Shown: positions 20,891-31,695, numbered from the stretch's first letter. The stretch is DNA of 64,000 bases from Glossina fuscipes (GCF_014805625.2 NW_024003757.1:113441-177440), one strand, 5' to 3'. Notes: generated by a model from the letters alone, not told the origin. Made by a program: numbers and translations.

Positions 20891-21657
20891 TTAAGATATA
20901 TTGTTCATATTAATCCAAGGGTTGTGTTCCGATGAAAATCTGAACCATTTAAAATAGACCATATTTCCTCTTCTCTTTACCACTTTTTCAACTAAATACG
21001 TTTGGGGAACTTTAGTTTTCATCAGCTTATATTTATAAAATCCATCTCTAACTTCACGCCCCTGATAATCTTCTAACAAATATGTATTTAAATTTGGATT
21101 TTTTATAGTTTTCACTCTAAAGATCTCCGTAGTCCAATTGGATGTGTAGGCCTTGTCAAATTTATGTTTATATTTGCTTATTCGTACATAATCATTAGGT
21201 TTGAACTTTGGTCTTTTGAATATTTGTAAATTGCTGTATATCGTATCCAGCAGAGATTTCTCATTTGAAGAATTCACCTGATTTGGGGTCATTTTTATCG
21301 TCTTATGAAATGTGTTATTGTATTTATCGACAAGCGCCTTATATATATGAATCAATTCATAGATTCCCTGAAAACTAAACTCTCTCCACAGTTTGCAAAT
21401 TTTTCAGTTTGCGATGTTTTTTTCAAAAATCCCCTTCATAGCATTCGTTACGTTTTGAGCAGTTTTGTTTTTCACCGCCATAGCCTAAGTTTTTTGGGAA
21501 AATGTGTCTATTGCTGTTAAAAGGTAACGATAACCGTTATTTTTTACGCCATAGCTTATCATTTCAAACAGAGCTGCTTGCCACAAATTATCAATTTCTC
21601 TCATTTCTCTCTCGTCTTCTTCTGAAATGTTTACGTACTTGTTTATGTAGTTCATTA
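20891..21657 (-). pseudogene. Polinton integrase (rve family), core deleted
   Basis: The upstream part (about 21657-21390) has ELHKQ, then WQAALFEM where a functional enzyme has an Asp after WQA (the first catalytic residue), and LLTAIDTFSQ followed by an in-frame stop. The segment carrying the second catalytic Asp and the Glu is missing: the reading jumps to KLWREFSFQGIYE. From 21355 to 20891 an open frame gives VDKYNNTFHKTIKM (after the core), the PxFKxxDYVRI beta barrel and a C-terminal chromodomain-like end (MVYFKWFRF). The enzyme would have joined the element's TIRs to host DNA. Active-site loss, internal deletion and stops make it dead. Confidence 0.85.
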
Positions 21658-21844
21658 ACTATATCTCTTTTATCCCTGTTTAAATCCATCATGCAAACTC
21701 TATGCAATTTAATGTATATTTGTTTATTTGCTCGTCTTGTTGTCGTGTTTTATACGGAAAAAAAATTATTTTTTTCTATTCTCTTTAGTTAGTCATGCTT
21801 TTTTACATACTTGTCTTGTTGTTATCGCTACTTTAAACCAATCG

Positions 21845-22222
21845 ATTTGAAAAGGTAGTCCTTAATTATTTGAAATCGTTCTTCAATTTTATTTATAAAT
21901 TCCTTATTCTCATGATACAAATACGCTTTCAATTCTGTTCAATTAATTTAACATCGTCTTCAAAGTTACTTGTTAGGGTAGTTTGTAATTTTGTTAAATC
22001 ACCTCTCATACTATTCAATAGTTTATATTTTTCTTGCAGTTGTTCCACTCCGATCGATTTGAAAATATATACTTCAAGTTTATCGAATTGGTCCTCAATC
22101 TTATTCATATATCTTTTATTTGCATTAATTAGTTGATTCTTAAGCGTTATATCAATTTGTTTAGCTTCGCTATTAATATCATTTTTGATTGTCGCGTATA
22201 ATTCATCTATTTGTTTTCTCAT
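21845..22222 (-). pseudogene. Coiled-coil Polinton protein
   Basis: An open minus-strand frame (22222-21929) encodes a helical, Lys/Glu/Leu-rich protein with heptad-like spacing (QIDITLKNQLINANK, IEDQFDKLEVYIFKSIG, YKLLNSMRGDLTKLQ). No Cys and no membrane segment are present. Related sequence continues in another frame to about 21845, with a second IEERFQIIKDYL-type block. The 3' part has a DNA-level duplicate at 8950-9140. Such proteins could be fibre, scaffold or core components, but there is no family identification. At least one frame change is inferred. Confidence 0.55.
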
Positions 22223-22238
22223 ACCATTTATTTTTAAA

Positions 22239-22409
22239 TTATATGAGTTTTGAAATTACTTCATAGGTATAGATACGTTTACGAGTGTCCAATGATTTTA
22301 ATGATAGCCCACTACCTTTCATTAGAAGATTTGATTTCTTATTAAATAATGGTCGTATTCCACGTTGATATTTAAATGCTTTTGCTTTCCTGTTTGTGTA
22401 CATTTGCAT
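22239..22409 (-). CDS. Small basic Polinton protein, 56 aa
   Basis: A minus-strand ORF from an ATG at 22409 to TAA at 22239. The protein is rich in Lys and Arg, especially at the N terminus (MQMYTNRKAKAFKYQRG), and has GSGLSLKSLDTRKR near the middle. Size, charge and position between the coiled-coil gene and capsid-associated hypotheticals recall small DNA-condensing virion proteins of adenovirus-like viruses, but no family match is claimed. The frame is intact, which is rare in this element. Confidence 0.45.
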   Translation of the reverse strand: MQMYTNRKAKAFKYQRGIRPLFNKKSNLLMKGSGLSLKSLDTRKRIYTYEVISKLI

Positions 22410-22433
22410 TTATTAGAAAATCTTTATATTTTA

Positions 22434-22845
22434 TCAGATCTCTTTTTGTATAATGTTGAAGTTTTTAGTGAAACATGAGCACTTAATATTTTCTATATTG
22501 ATAGTGTTATCTCTATTAAATTTTAATTTATTATTTCCATATCGCCAATTCCCCCTTCCATCTACATTAAAACCATAAATTTTGTCTAACTTTTCATTAT
22601 TAATGAGTGTTCGTATAACTCTATAGAGTGGAGATTTATTTGAATTAATGTTAGCATCATTGCTATTAATCATATTTTTATTTCGTTTTTTATCAGTATT
22701 CAATTGTGATTTACTTTTTCGTTTTTGATTCAAAGATATGTGTGATGTTTTCAGCCCTTTCTCATTATTATCATCAAAACCATCTAGTGGCGTAGAATCC
22801 TTTCGTTTTAAAATCTCTGTTTGTTTTATTTCTAATTGGTGTTAA
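22434..22845 (-). CDS. Hypothetical Lys/Asn-rich Polinton protein
   Basis: The open frame is bounded by a stop near 22845 and ends at 22434; no clear ATG opens it, so the 5' part is probably lost or frame-shifted. The N-terminal part is Lys/Gln-rich (EIKQTEILKRKD), the middle Asn-rich. The C-terminal part has IRTLINNEKLDKIYGF and a WRYGNNKLKFNRDNTI block that reminds me of a hypothetical protein family common in arthropod Mavericks (short beta hairpins followed by a helix). The function is unknown. Confidence 0.45.
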
Positions 22846-22988
22846 CGTTCTTCTTATTGTTGTTGTTCTTGTTGTAGCTTTCCTTCTTGGAAGTACATTT
22901 TTTTCCTTCTCTTTTTAGATGCCTCAAACCCTTTAAACTCTTCTCTACTTTAACGCCTTCCTTGTCGATGTTTCGCTTTAAACTCTTT

Positions 22989-23378
22989 TTAATTCCTTTT
23001 GTTGATGTTGTTGTTGTTTAATACTGGTGTACTCCCCGATGATGATTCCAAAGACGTTTTATCAATATTCATGTCTTCTTTTGTATTATGAAAATCAGCT
23101 CCTCTTTCTTCTTGATTACCTACGTAATCAACATGTGGAGGATCTTCTGCATCATGAACTACATTTGTTGACGCAGTTGCAATTAGAGAGATATCACGAA
23201 ATATCTTACCAGCTCTTCCACTCTTTCCATACTTTAATAAATTCTTTTTAATTTTTGCACTGCTTCTACTCTTTCCATGCTTCAATAAATTTGTTGTTGT
23301 TCTTTTTTCTGCGTTTGGTTTATATCTGTAATATGATAATGAATTATATGTCGCCATCTCAACATCATTATTACTCAT
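22989..23378 (-). CDS. Hypothetical Polinton protein, 129 aa
   Basis: An intact minus-strand frame with an ATG at 23378. It contains an internal duplication: NLLKHGKSRSSAKIKK is followed by NLLKYGKSGRAGKI, about 14 residues apart. The N-terminal half is basic, the C-terminal half acidic and Ser/Asn-rich. No signal peptide or zinc motif. The basic repeated part suggests nucleic-acid binding, which is inference only. Confidence 0.45.
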   Translation of the reverse strand: MSNNDVEMATYNSLSYYRYKPNAEKRTTTNLLKHGKSRSSAKIKKNLLKYGKSGRAGKIFRDISLIATASTNVVHDAEDPPHVDYVGNQEERGADFHNTKEDMNIDKTSLESSSGSTPVLNNNNINKRN

Positions 23379-23716
23379 TGCAACATCATTATCTGCCTAA
23401 CCTCAACATCATTATAATCAATATTATTTACATCATTAATCTCCTTATTATGCTCATCATAGTCTTCATCATCATCATCGTCGCCTTCATCACCACCATT
23501 GTTATAATTTTCTATCGAATCATTCGTAAATGATGACGTCAGCGGTGTAGAATTTTTATAATCAAGTTTTTTAATTATCCGTTTGACGCTGAAATATGTC
23601 TTTCAATAAGTTAACGTTCTCTATTTGATTCAATTTAATATTTCTTCGCTACGCTTTCAACACTTCTCGTGTCTTTATAACATTTTTTAAAAATTTTTTG
23701 CTCATATTTTTTTGTA

Positions 23717-23848
23717 ATCTGCTCTATATCCGGTAGTGATCTGCTCTATATCCGATAATGATCAGCTTTACATCGGACAGTGATCTGCTGTATATCTGAT
23801 AATGATCAGCTTTATTTCTGATAGTAATCTGCTTTATATCTAATCTGA
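23717..23848. repeat. Six tandem copies of a 22-bp repeat
   Basis: Units start at 23717, 23739, 23761, 23783, 23805 and 23827 and follow the consensus ATCWGCTNTATATCNGATARTG. Copies alternate between ATCTGC and ATCAGC starts. The array lies just downstream of the packaging ATPase gene on the minus strand and overlaps its end by a few bases. Confidence 0.9.
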
Positions 23849-24430
23849 CTTGCTGAACTGGATGAAATTATCAAAACCTTTCCGATATCGTCCCTTATCA
23901 ATTAGAACATCCTTGCTCACAACAACAAAACCATATTTTTCTTTCCAGCATTTACCACAAATCGTTAAAAGTTTCTTAAATGACATATCACCGATGGCAT
24001 GATCATTGTATATATTTATTTCATCTTGTTTAAATATTACTATCATATTTGCACTATCACGTATTAAATGTTTGGGAATTCTCGTATATGTTTGACATAA
24101 ATAAAATCAATGTGTTTATGTCTGCCCATGCAAAAGCAATTCCTTATAGTATTGTATTTATTGCATATTACATCATCGAACATCATAATTGAATGTGGTT
24201 TTGACTTGGATAGACTTATAACTTTTTCATTTTCTGAGAAAGCAAATAAGTTTATATCCTTTATCGGATAAATCAGTGTCTGCAGATAACGATATTTTGG
24301 TTGATATAAAGATTTCGAATATATGCAGATGTTTTTAAAACTGAGACCATTAGGATTTTCCATTAGGCTAAGCATAACATATTTGATGCTGATCCTATTC
24401 TATGTAAAAGGATAAAAAAATGGTTATAAA
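23840..24430 (-). pseudogene. FtsK/A32-like genome packaging ATPase
   Basis: Upstream frame (24375-24064): LENPNG-like entry, NICIYSKSLYQPKY, a Walker-B-like hydrophobic stretch ending in DD (HSIMMFDDV, about 24190), and CFCMGRHKHID. After a frame change near 24065 the second frame (24046-23840) gives IVIFKQDE, YNDHAIGDMSFK, and RYRKGFDNFI at the C terminus. These blocks in this order are typical of the A32-type ATPase of Polintons, adintoviruses and large DNA viruses, which pumps DNA into capsids. The Walker A loop should lie near 24400-24420; only a degraded Gly/Ser stretch is seen there. It is divergent from, and overlaps the start of, the PLA2 gene. Confidence 0.82.
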
Positions 24431-25235
24431 CTATAATAAAAGAAATATACACAATCAGTCTAAAATTGGACGAGGTCTCGTAAACAACCTAATAAATAGA
24501 TTACCTGTTGAACTACATATACTTGGCAATCAAGTTTGCGGTCCAGGACGTCTAGCGCAAGGAGCAAAAGGAATAAACTCGTTGGATGCAGCTTGTAGAG
24601 AACATGATATTGCATATTCACAATAAGAGACATGAAACTGATAAGATATTCACAGAAAAAGCCTGGCAACGAGTAAAATCTAAAGATGGTGATTTAAAAG
24701 AACGTATAAACACTTGGTTCGTAACGAATGCAATGAAGGCCAAAGTAAAATTTGGTTTCGGTATGAGTGCAAGCAAGACTAGGGGAAAGAAAAAAACGAA
24801 AAAATCAAGAAAATTGAAGAGAGAAATAGAAGACGGAAATGAAAAAGAAAAGAAAAGAGCTATTTTTAATCTCTTAAAAAGACTTTAAAGATCTTGAAAA
24901 AAGCAAAACCAAATAATACTACGGATGCTGGAAAATTAGCTCAGAATGCAATGCAATCAAAATTAAGGATGAGCAATAAGTGAAATGCTACTATACCGAA
25001 AGTTATTCCAATGCCAAAACTTGGTGGATTCCTTCCTTTAGTTCCGATCTTAGCAGCATTTTCAGCACTTGGAGGTTTGGCTACAGGTGGATCAGCTATA
25101 GTTAAAGCCATAAATGATATGAAAAATGGAAGAGAACAATTAGTAGAGGCTACTCGTCATAACAGAAATATGGAATTAATTGCTATGGAGAGAGGTTTAT
25201 ATCTTAAACCCTATAGAAAGGGATATGAAATGTGA
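24420..25235 (+). pseudogene. Phospholipase A2-like virion protein with C-terminal hydrophobic domain
   Basis: The frame starting with the ATG at 24420 has LPVELHILGNQVCGPG and ACREHDIAY, that is a Ca-loop-like GxxCGPG and the His-Asp catalytic pair of PLA2, as in parvovirus VP1 and adintovirus proteins. The frame shifts near 24615 and back near 24885; in between is KAWQRVKSKD and a Lys-rich stretch. After an in-frame stop at 24981 the original frame resumes at 25011 with a hydrophobic GGFLPLVPILAAFSALGGL segment and the C-terminal motif GLYLKPYRKG. Both outer parts share one frame, so I read this as one gene of about 272 codons. Likely role: breaching the endosomal membrane during entry of the ancestral virus. 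Confidence 0.82.
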
Positions 25236-25299
25236 TAAAGGACTTTATTACACACCAGGTCCAAAAAACTTTTAAACAGCCTACCCAATCGACCGCTAA

Positions 25300-25612
25300 C
25301 AAATATTGATTTGATTAAATACGATAAATAACTCAAACATTTTAGAGGTGTTTTTATGCTTGATTTTTTACCTAAGAAACCATTATTACAAGAATATGGT
25401 ATTGTTAATCTAGATAATTCAAACGGTTCTGGAACACATTGGGTAGCCTACTATAAATAATACAACTATAAAGAATATTTTGATAGTTTTGGGTATCTAC
25501 AACCACCAATTGAAATAGTTAATTACTTAAAATCACCCATCCAACACAATTATACGCTTTTAAGCTTTTAATTGCGCTCATTTATACTTGAAATTCCTTT
25601 TCAATAAATATA
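25300..25612 (+). pseudogene. Adenain-like cysteine protease (maturation protease)
   Basis: This follows the PLA2 gene on the plus strand. Blocks: FRGVFMLDFLP, a GIVNLDNSNGSGTHWVAYY motif with the catalytic His (about 25437), a stop, YFDSFG with the catalytic Asp/Asn position (about 25475), and in another frame FNCAHLYLKFL with the catalytic Cys (about 25575). The triad order His-Asp-Cys is that of the adenovirus protease/Ulp1 fold, which cleaves capsid precursors. At least two stops and a terminal frameshift inactivate it. The 5' end is not defined; coding resemblance begins near 25300. Confidence 0.8.
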
Positions 25613-25759
25613 AATAAATAAATGAAAAAAAAAGTTTTTTGTTTTTTTAGTTATCATTATTCTTTATTTTATAACGTTGCCATGCATGTGTATTAATGCC
25701 ATGCATATGTATTAATACCATTCTCTCTTACAAATCTCTTATTATCTAAGTAACTTAAA
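25613..25759. repeat. Spacer with 19-bp tandem pair
   Basis: This spacer separates the convergent protease and polymerase genes. It contains GCCATGCATGTGTATTAAT followed directly by GCCATGCATATGTATTAAT (about 25679-25716), and an AATAAATAAATA run. Convergent genes make this a likely terminator region for both. Confidence 0.6.
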
Positions 25760-28557
25760 CTAGCACATTAATATGTTGTGTATACAGCTGATGCATCTTT
25801 GATCGGAAACCATACATAATACAATTTTTTCAAATAAACACTTTCCGAACTCATCAACAGTTAGTTTAGCTGTAACACATTGTTTTACACCTTTAATTTT
25901 CTTAGTTTCTCTTCTATCCTCATCAATTTTAAAGGAATACACTTTCGATCGTAAACCAATGAATTACTTAATTATTTTTCCATTGCATTCATCTCTCATC
26001 AGTCCTAAGACTTTCTTATTCAATAATGGGAATTCGAAAATATTTTTTTTAGGATATGCGGACGTATCAAAATGATACGTGATTTGAAAGTTATAACATA
26101 AGTCATTTGTTCCAATATGATAAATAAACGAATCAGTATCCATATATTTAGGCTTCATATAATCATTATGGAAATTGTACATTTTCCATTTGGATAATTC
26201 TAAGAGGGTAAAACCAATGTAAATTGGCTTATTGTACTCAACCCGTACTTTATTCATTTGAATCACAATCATTTCTTCCGAAATTTTATGTGAACTATGA
26301 AAATTTTGATTTAGCTATAAGGCTTTTCGCCCCCAACTTGCTACCACTATTCTTTCATTCGCAGACTATTTTAGTAATTTTTCTTTCATCTACATTTTCC
26401 ATAGTCTTGGCGTAGACAGCATTATTATTTTTAGCTAACGTTCCATGATAATTTTTCAAATCAATGTATTTTTTCAACCAATTTGATTGATTGAATTTAA
26501 GAATTTTGTGTATTATTTTCAAAATAACACCATGTCGAATACATTGTTGAAGGTTCCGATAATGTATAACGTAATACGTTTTATCGTTTAAATCTGTTAC
26601 TAATTTAAGAGATTTCATGTGTTAATTTTTTTTTATTTTCAGCATAAAACGGTAAGGTCGTTGTGATAGTCATGTAACGAAGATGGATTTTCTAAATCTA
26701 CTTACGATATTTATCCTATTTCTGAGGAATCTTTCACCTCACGTAAATTAAAATTTTCCAAGTTTTTCATCCATTCAAAATTTTTATAGGGAAGATATTG
26801 CGACATGGCATAACCATATAAATTGTTTACATCCAAGTAAATTAGATAATTTGATTCTTGATTAAGATCATAATTGCTTCCATATTTATTTTTAGCTAAA
26901 GAATACCTTTTAGAACATTGAACAGTGCCTTCCCTTATGCCTCGAACAAAAAAATTATGTTGCTCAATATCAGTCAATAATTTCAAATCTATTTCTGTTG
27001 TCTTCAACATCGCATCCCAAGACAACCCATGCGTAGTATAATATTGGCAAGGGTCTAACTTATTAATATATAAAGACTTCACATAATAGCAAAACATCGA
27101 CTTTCAAATATAATAGTAAGTAGTCTCCGAGTGTCCTACATTGGAACGTATTTCAGACTTTTTTAGCATGTTCATAATCATCTACACTACATGCTTCATC
27201 GATTAATTTATTGAAAAAGCATGAACGAGGTGGTAATTGGGTTTCTTGGAGGCGATCTAGATAATCATAAGGAAGGACTCTTTTACGTCTCATCAAATTG
27301 AAATCATTATTGCTTTGATAACTGGATTTTACAACGATTAAATTTGTATCAGCCAGTTTTTGTAAACTTGTTGACATAAATTTAAATGAATCTAAAAAAC
27401 GTAGATCAATGAACTATTTTTCACCTAAAACTATTCTCTTAGATATGGTGATGTATTATTCCTTAATAGAAAGTTATCCAATAAACAAGTGACAATCGTA
27501 CGATGAAAGATTATGGAAAAATATGGGAACAAATGTTGCAAGTTTATATTACAGATTACACTTATTATGAGCCGCTCCTCGGTAATCGTCTGTCAAAATA
27601 CAGTGATAAGCTACTCCGATTTCGAGAGGTAAAAACAATTTCCCACAAATGTGATAAATTGCGTCGGTCTTTCGCCTTTCGCGTTCCGCAAGCGTCAAAG
27701 TATTCATAGGTTTAACTTTACATAAATAATTATTGTAAATATATAGAACATCTTTGACTAAATTTTGAAAAAAATTACTTGTAGAATTTTCCCCACTACA
27801 TATTCTAAATATATCTAAGATTTATCGAATGCACACTTAACATAATAACTGTACACAACTGTGTGCGTAAGCAAATGGAATGTGTTTTTGCACTGATTGG
27901 ATGTTAGTTGCATTTTGAATGTTAACTGGTTCTAAAATGCCTTCGAAATCGGCATAAATAACAAAAGGTATATCAAATTGATGTTTGAAATTTTTAAGCC
28001 TAAGTATACTATCATCTTTGCTAAGTAACTGAGCTACCATTTTTTTACTCTCTTGCTTATGTGTCTTCAGAGCATCCACACAGTGAAAATGAATTAAGCA
28101 TACGTTACACATATGCATCGCCCTACAGTGATTTGTCAATTGTGATTTGATCTTTAATTACATATAAACACACACACACATACACATTAATAAACATTGG
28201 AAAAATTTTCTTTGCATACTAGTTAACCTACCTCGACATGTGCTTAATCCAAACATAACGAAATTTTCCATTCTCTTGCAATAGCAACAGGTTAATATGA
28301 TTTCGTTTTTCTTCATGCGTAACATAATACGGACACACAATAATATCATCCTCAAGACCGAACACATTTACACTTATTTCTGGATCGAAGTCTTTCACGT
28401 TATTCACCGTCAATGGAAAATTTAAATTTTCAAAATTTGACGTTACGTTATTACGCACCACTATAATATCAGCACGAATATTCACAATTTTATATGATGA
28501 ACATCTTTTTGGACTTTCTTTTCGGTCGACTGGATACATGGCCTTTGCCTTATGAGC
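25760..28557 (-). pseudogene. DNA polymerase B (protein-primed type), main part
   Basis: The gene reads leftward. From the N-terminal side: a cysteine-containing block and the exonuclease motif YADFEG (Exo I, about 27950), NLSSYDCH (Exo II, about 27515), an ETQLPPR block (about 27250), motif A DVNNLYGYAM (about 26833), motif B seen as AVYAKTMENV with the normal Lys/Asn-Ser-x-Tyr-Gly changed, motif C YMDTDSF (about 26140) and a C-terminal ETKKIKGVK block ending near 25760. This set defines Polinton/adintovirus family B polymerase, which replicates the element from a terminal protein primer. Repeated frameshifts, stops and lost segments separate the blocks. Two insertions (LINE tail, LTR element) cut off its N-terminal parts. 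Confidence 0.9.
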
Positions 28558-28634
28558 CAATTGAACTCGACTTTTATTTGGTTAGTTGAGTTTCTAGTAT
28601 AACTAGAATTAAAATAAATAAATAAATAAATAAA
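28558..28634 (+). mobile_element. 77-bp 5'-truncated LINE tail inside polB
   Basis: CAATTGAACTCGAC, TTAGTTGAGTTTC and TAGTATAA followed by an AAAT run match the last 60-70 bases and tail of LINE copies 1 (15175-15247) and 2. The polymerase reading is continuous on both sides once the insert is ignored, which defines the boundaries. Confidence 0.88.
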
Positions 28635-28939
28635 TTATTGCCCATTTAAAACAGTACTCATCACTGTTTTGTACATTGACGCATATAAGATGATCTTTTT
28701 ATAGGTCGATATTTGTTTATATTAATTTGAAGTTATGAAATTTCTATTAATGTCCATCCACTGTCTCGTTCTTGAAATTCACTCATTTTTTTCAAGAGAA
28801 TATTGCTTTGGTCTGTGAAAAGTTCATGAATATCTTCATCTGTTTGATTTGAACTTAGCACTTCCATCTTTGTTTGATGTGAGAAAACACGTTTTTCCTC
28901 TTCACATCCTATCTTCATTAAGCTATACTTACAGCATAG
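28635..28939 (-). pseudogene. DNA polymerase B, middle N-terminal part
   Basis: Minus-strand blocks MEVLSSNQTDEDIHELF and SEFQERDSGWTL (28963-28733), then a NINKYRP-type block and CFKWAI near 28640, match the N-terminal region of Polinton/adintovirus PolB before the exonuclease domain. Two frame changes lie between them. It is limited on the right by the first base of the LTR element at 28940 and on the left by the LINE tail. Confidence 0.75.
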
Positions 28940-29264
28940 TGTAGTATTATCGACTTGTCGCACTCTACCGTAATTTACAAGTTATTGCTAGGTTTACATT
29001 TTACACCTAACCTAGTTAAGATAGTGTAATTCTAGTAATAAGCTATTAATAAAATATTATATGCTTACGTTATTATTCTAAGCGATAACCTAATTTAGTT
29101 ATATTGCTTAAGTTAGCATTAAGTTATTTCCTATATAAGATATTGACCATACGTTAGATACATTATAATATAAGCAAGTATTTTAAACGAAAGTGCAAAG
29201 AATAAAGAATCTAAAATAATCCAATAAACCAAAAAACAATTAATTTCTAAATGGTGTCACTACA
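28940..29264 (+). repeat. 5' LTR of the mdg1/412-like element
   Basis: It starts with TGTAGTATTATCG and ends with TGTCACTACA directly before the primer site. It contains a TATA box (CTATATAAG, about 29131) and an AATAAA polyadenylation signal (about 29200). The left boundary coincides with the end of polymerase coding resemblance. There is no second copy to confirm the ends, since the 3' LTR is deleted. Confidence 0.7.
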
Positions 29265-29278
29265 TGGCGACCGTGACA
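29265..29278 (+). promoter_or_regulatory. Primer binding site
   Basis: TGGCGACCGTGACA lies immediately after the LTR. As I recall, this type of site is complementary to the 3' end of tRNA-Arg and is used by the mdg1/412 group. Confidence 0.7.
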
Positions 29279-30370
29279 AGTTAAGTCCTGCCGAGTCCTA
29301 AGTGATAGTTCACTAAAAAAAAAAGAAAAAAAAGAAGGACATGTTTGCGTTCCCCAAATAAAACAAACATTTACAAAAAAAATGGAAATTTCGTGTTTAA
29401 CGGACTTAGTCCAGTTATGAAAAATATATTAGTATTGTGAAAAAGCAGAAGAATAAAAAGTGCTAGAAATTCATTTGTATAAAATCTAGATTAAACTCAA
29501 TAATATCAGATTTTGAAACATAAATAACAAAAGGAAAAGTGAAATACATTTTTGAAACACTTACATGGAAAAGAAAGCCAGTAAATTCCAACTTCACATT
29601 AACTGAAAAAAAAACCTAAAGTGGCCAGAGGTGCAGTGTGGTAATGCTTAAATATACAATTAAATATTAAACAAATACGAGAAATCTAAAAAAAAAAAGA
29701 AATTAAAAACACGACAGATGAACAACAAAAAAGCGGTAACAACAATAACGAAACTCCAAATCCAAGAAACTCCACAATTGGAAGAAGCTGCCAGCTCAAC
29801 AATAGCCAGAGCTGCCGAAAAGTAACCACGAGGGATCAACAATACATCAACCGCAAGTATACTCTAGCAAATATAGCAGATATGCGGATACCTTATAATT
29901 AATTATATTATAATATAACAATTACTTAAGGATGATAAATTAACAGTGCATATATATAACTTTTTATAAACAAATTTAAAGTTCATTTTTAATACTTTTT
30001 TAATTATCCCAATACAATTTAAGTGTAAAACAGTGCTTTTAAACAAATTTTTTTTTATATATATACATATATAAAGGGTCTAATTTAAGAGTCAGAATAG
30101 GATTATATTTAATAAAAATGTACACACAGAAACGTCGTTAATATAAACACTACAACATAACAAAACAAAAAGGAGAAAACATTAAGCAGATTACTTTAAA
30201 TATCTCCGTGTATTAAGAAAAAGGACGAAAGAAAACTATTCTTTTCTACTTATTTTACAAATTTTGCATTATTATGGGGGGGGCTAAAAAAAAAAAAAAA
30301 ATATCCAAAGCAGGCCAATGAGACACTAAATGTCTAAGGCAACCCCTCCAAATAAACATACACTAGCCAC
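29279..30370 (+). other. Untranslated leader of the LTR element
   Basis: About 1.1 kb of AT-rich sequence between the primer site and gag, with short open frames only, and poly-A, poly-T and poly-G runs (GGGGGGGG at about 30275). Long leaders are known in mdg1-type elements and probably carry the packaging signal. Confidence 0.6.
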
Positions 30371-31695
30371 ATGACACCTCCCCCGCAAAAAACTGCTATC
30401 CCAAAACCCGGCAACGGGCAATCATTCTTCACGCCGATATATTATGAACAAGCCCACCCTTACCCAACAGGGGACGATGTTGAGACAGTCGATTTCCAAG
30501 AAGAAATTTCGCAAAGAAGGTATAGGCAACAATTCCAACAGCCACAGCATTGACGGGTCAACACATCAAACTATGCATGGACTGGCCAACTATAGTACAA
30601 CAATGCAAAAGCATTAAGGAACGTTTCGACAAGTCGTACAAATGTCTTAATATCGATAGGCCCACAAGCGCAGACACAATATACAGACATGTACAAATAC
30701 TTGTAGAATGTCTGGAAGAAATACGAACAATATTGAATGTTAATTACGAGCGGCTCACATCAACGCATAAAAGCACAGCGGATAAATACTTCCAGGAACT
30801 ACGAGGAAGGATATTAACCATCACAAATAGAAGAGGGATAGAAATCCCCTTAAGTAATTCCCTCCACGAAACTATAAAACCATATCATACAATAGCGAAA
30901 TCTTCCCCTAACAATATGCCACAAACATTAGTAGAATTCCTCAAGACAGCCTCAAGTCTTATCCCTGACTTCGATGGCAAAATTGAAAATCTTCAAAGCT
31001 TCATAGACGCACTAGAATTATTGGACACTATCAAAGAAACGTATGAAGCCGCAGCAATCTCCCTGGTAAAAACCAAATTAAAAGGTGCTACCAGAAATCT
31101 AATAAGCCACGAAACCACACTGATACAAATAAGGGACACGTTAAAGAATAAAATAAAAGGAGAATCAGTAGAGGTTGTGACAGCTAAAATCATGAACTTA
31201 CAGCAGCGAAGTAAAGCCGCTAACCAATACACAAAAGAAATAGAAGACCTAACAAAGGCCCTGGAAGGAGCATACATTGCGGATGGACTGACAAACACGC
31301 TCGCTGCCAAATATAGCACTCAGCAAGCTATCAAAGCAATGACCCGAAACTGCTCCATAGATAAGGTCAAACTTATCATGGAGGCAGGAACCTTCAACAA
31401 TATGAACGAAGCCATAACAAAGTTCGTAAACAGTTGCACGGAACCAACCAGCAACTGCAACACAGTTTGTTATTATAGAAACAAACCAAACGTTCCCACT
31501 AACTACCGGGGACGCAGTATAGGACGATATAATTACGGTAATAACTACCAACGCAGGGAATATACGAACAACCGCCGTAGCAACAATAATTACAACAACG
31601 GAAATCGGAATAATTCCAATCAAGCACGAGTAAGAAATAATAGAAACGTAAGAATAACGCAGTCGGAAAACAACCAAACCCCCTTGAGCGAATAA
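30371..31695 (+). pseudogene. Gag of the mdg1/412-like element
   Basis: A first frame starting at the ATG at 30371 ends at 30553, and a second frame (about 30553-31695, up to 380 codons) carries the main protein without an early ATG. I infer one gag with a frameshift near 30548. The main part is helical, with blocks LIPDFDGKIENLQSFIDAL and LKGATRNLISHETTL typical of mdg1/412-type gag capsid domains. The C terminus is Asn/Arg/Tyr-rich (NYRGRS, RREYTNNRR) with no CCHC knuckle visible. Gag forms the particle and binds element RNA. Confidence 0.75.

Noticed and set aside
22860..22990. Possible separate Gln-rich gene upstream of the 22434 ORF
   Set aside because: Interrupted by stops in every frame and dominated by GTT/CTT triplets; may be a lost 5' part of the neighbouring hypothetical.
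23717..23848. CRISPR array
   Set aside because: The 22-bp units are contiguous with no spacers and the DNA is eukaryotic.
31249..31677. 142-codon minus-strand frame over gag
   Set aside because: Shadow of the gag gene on the opposite strand; no motif.
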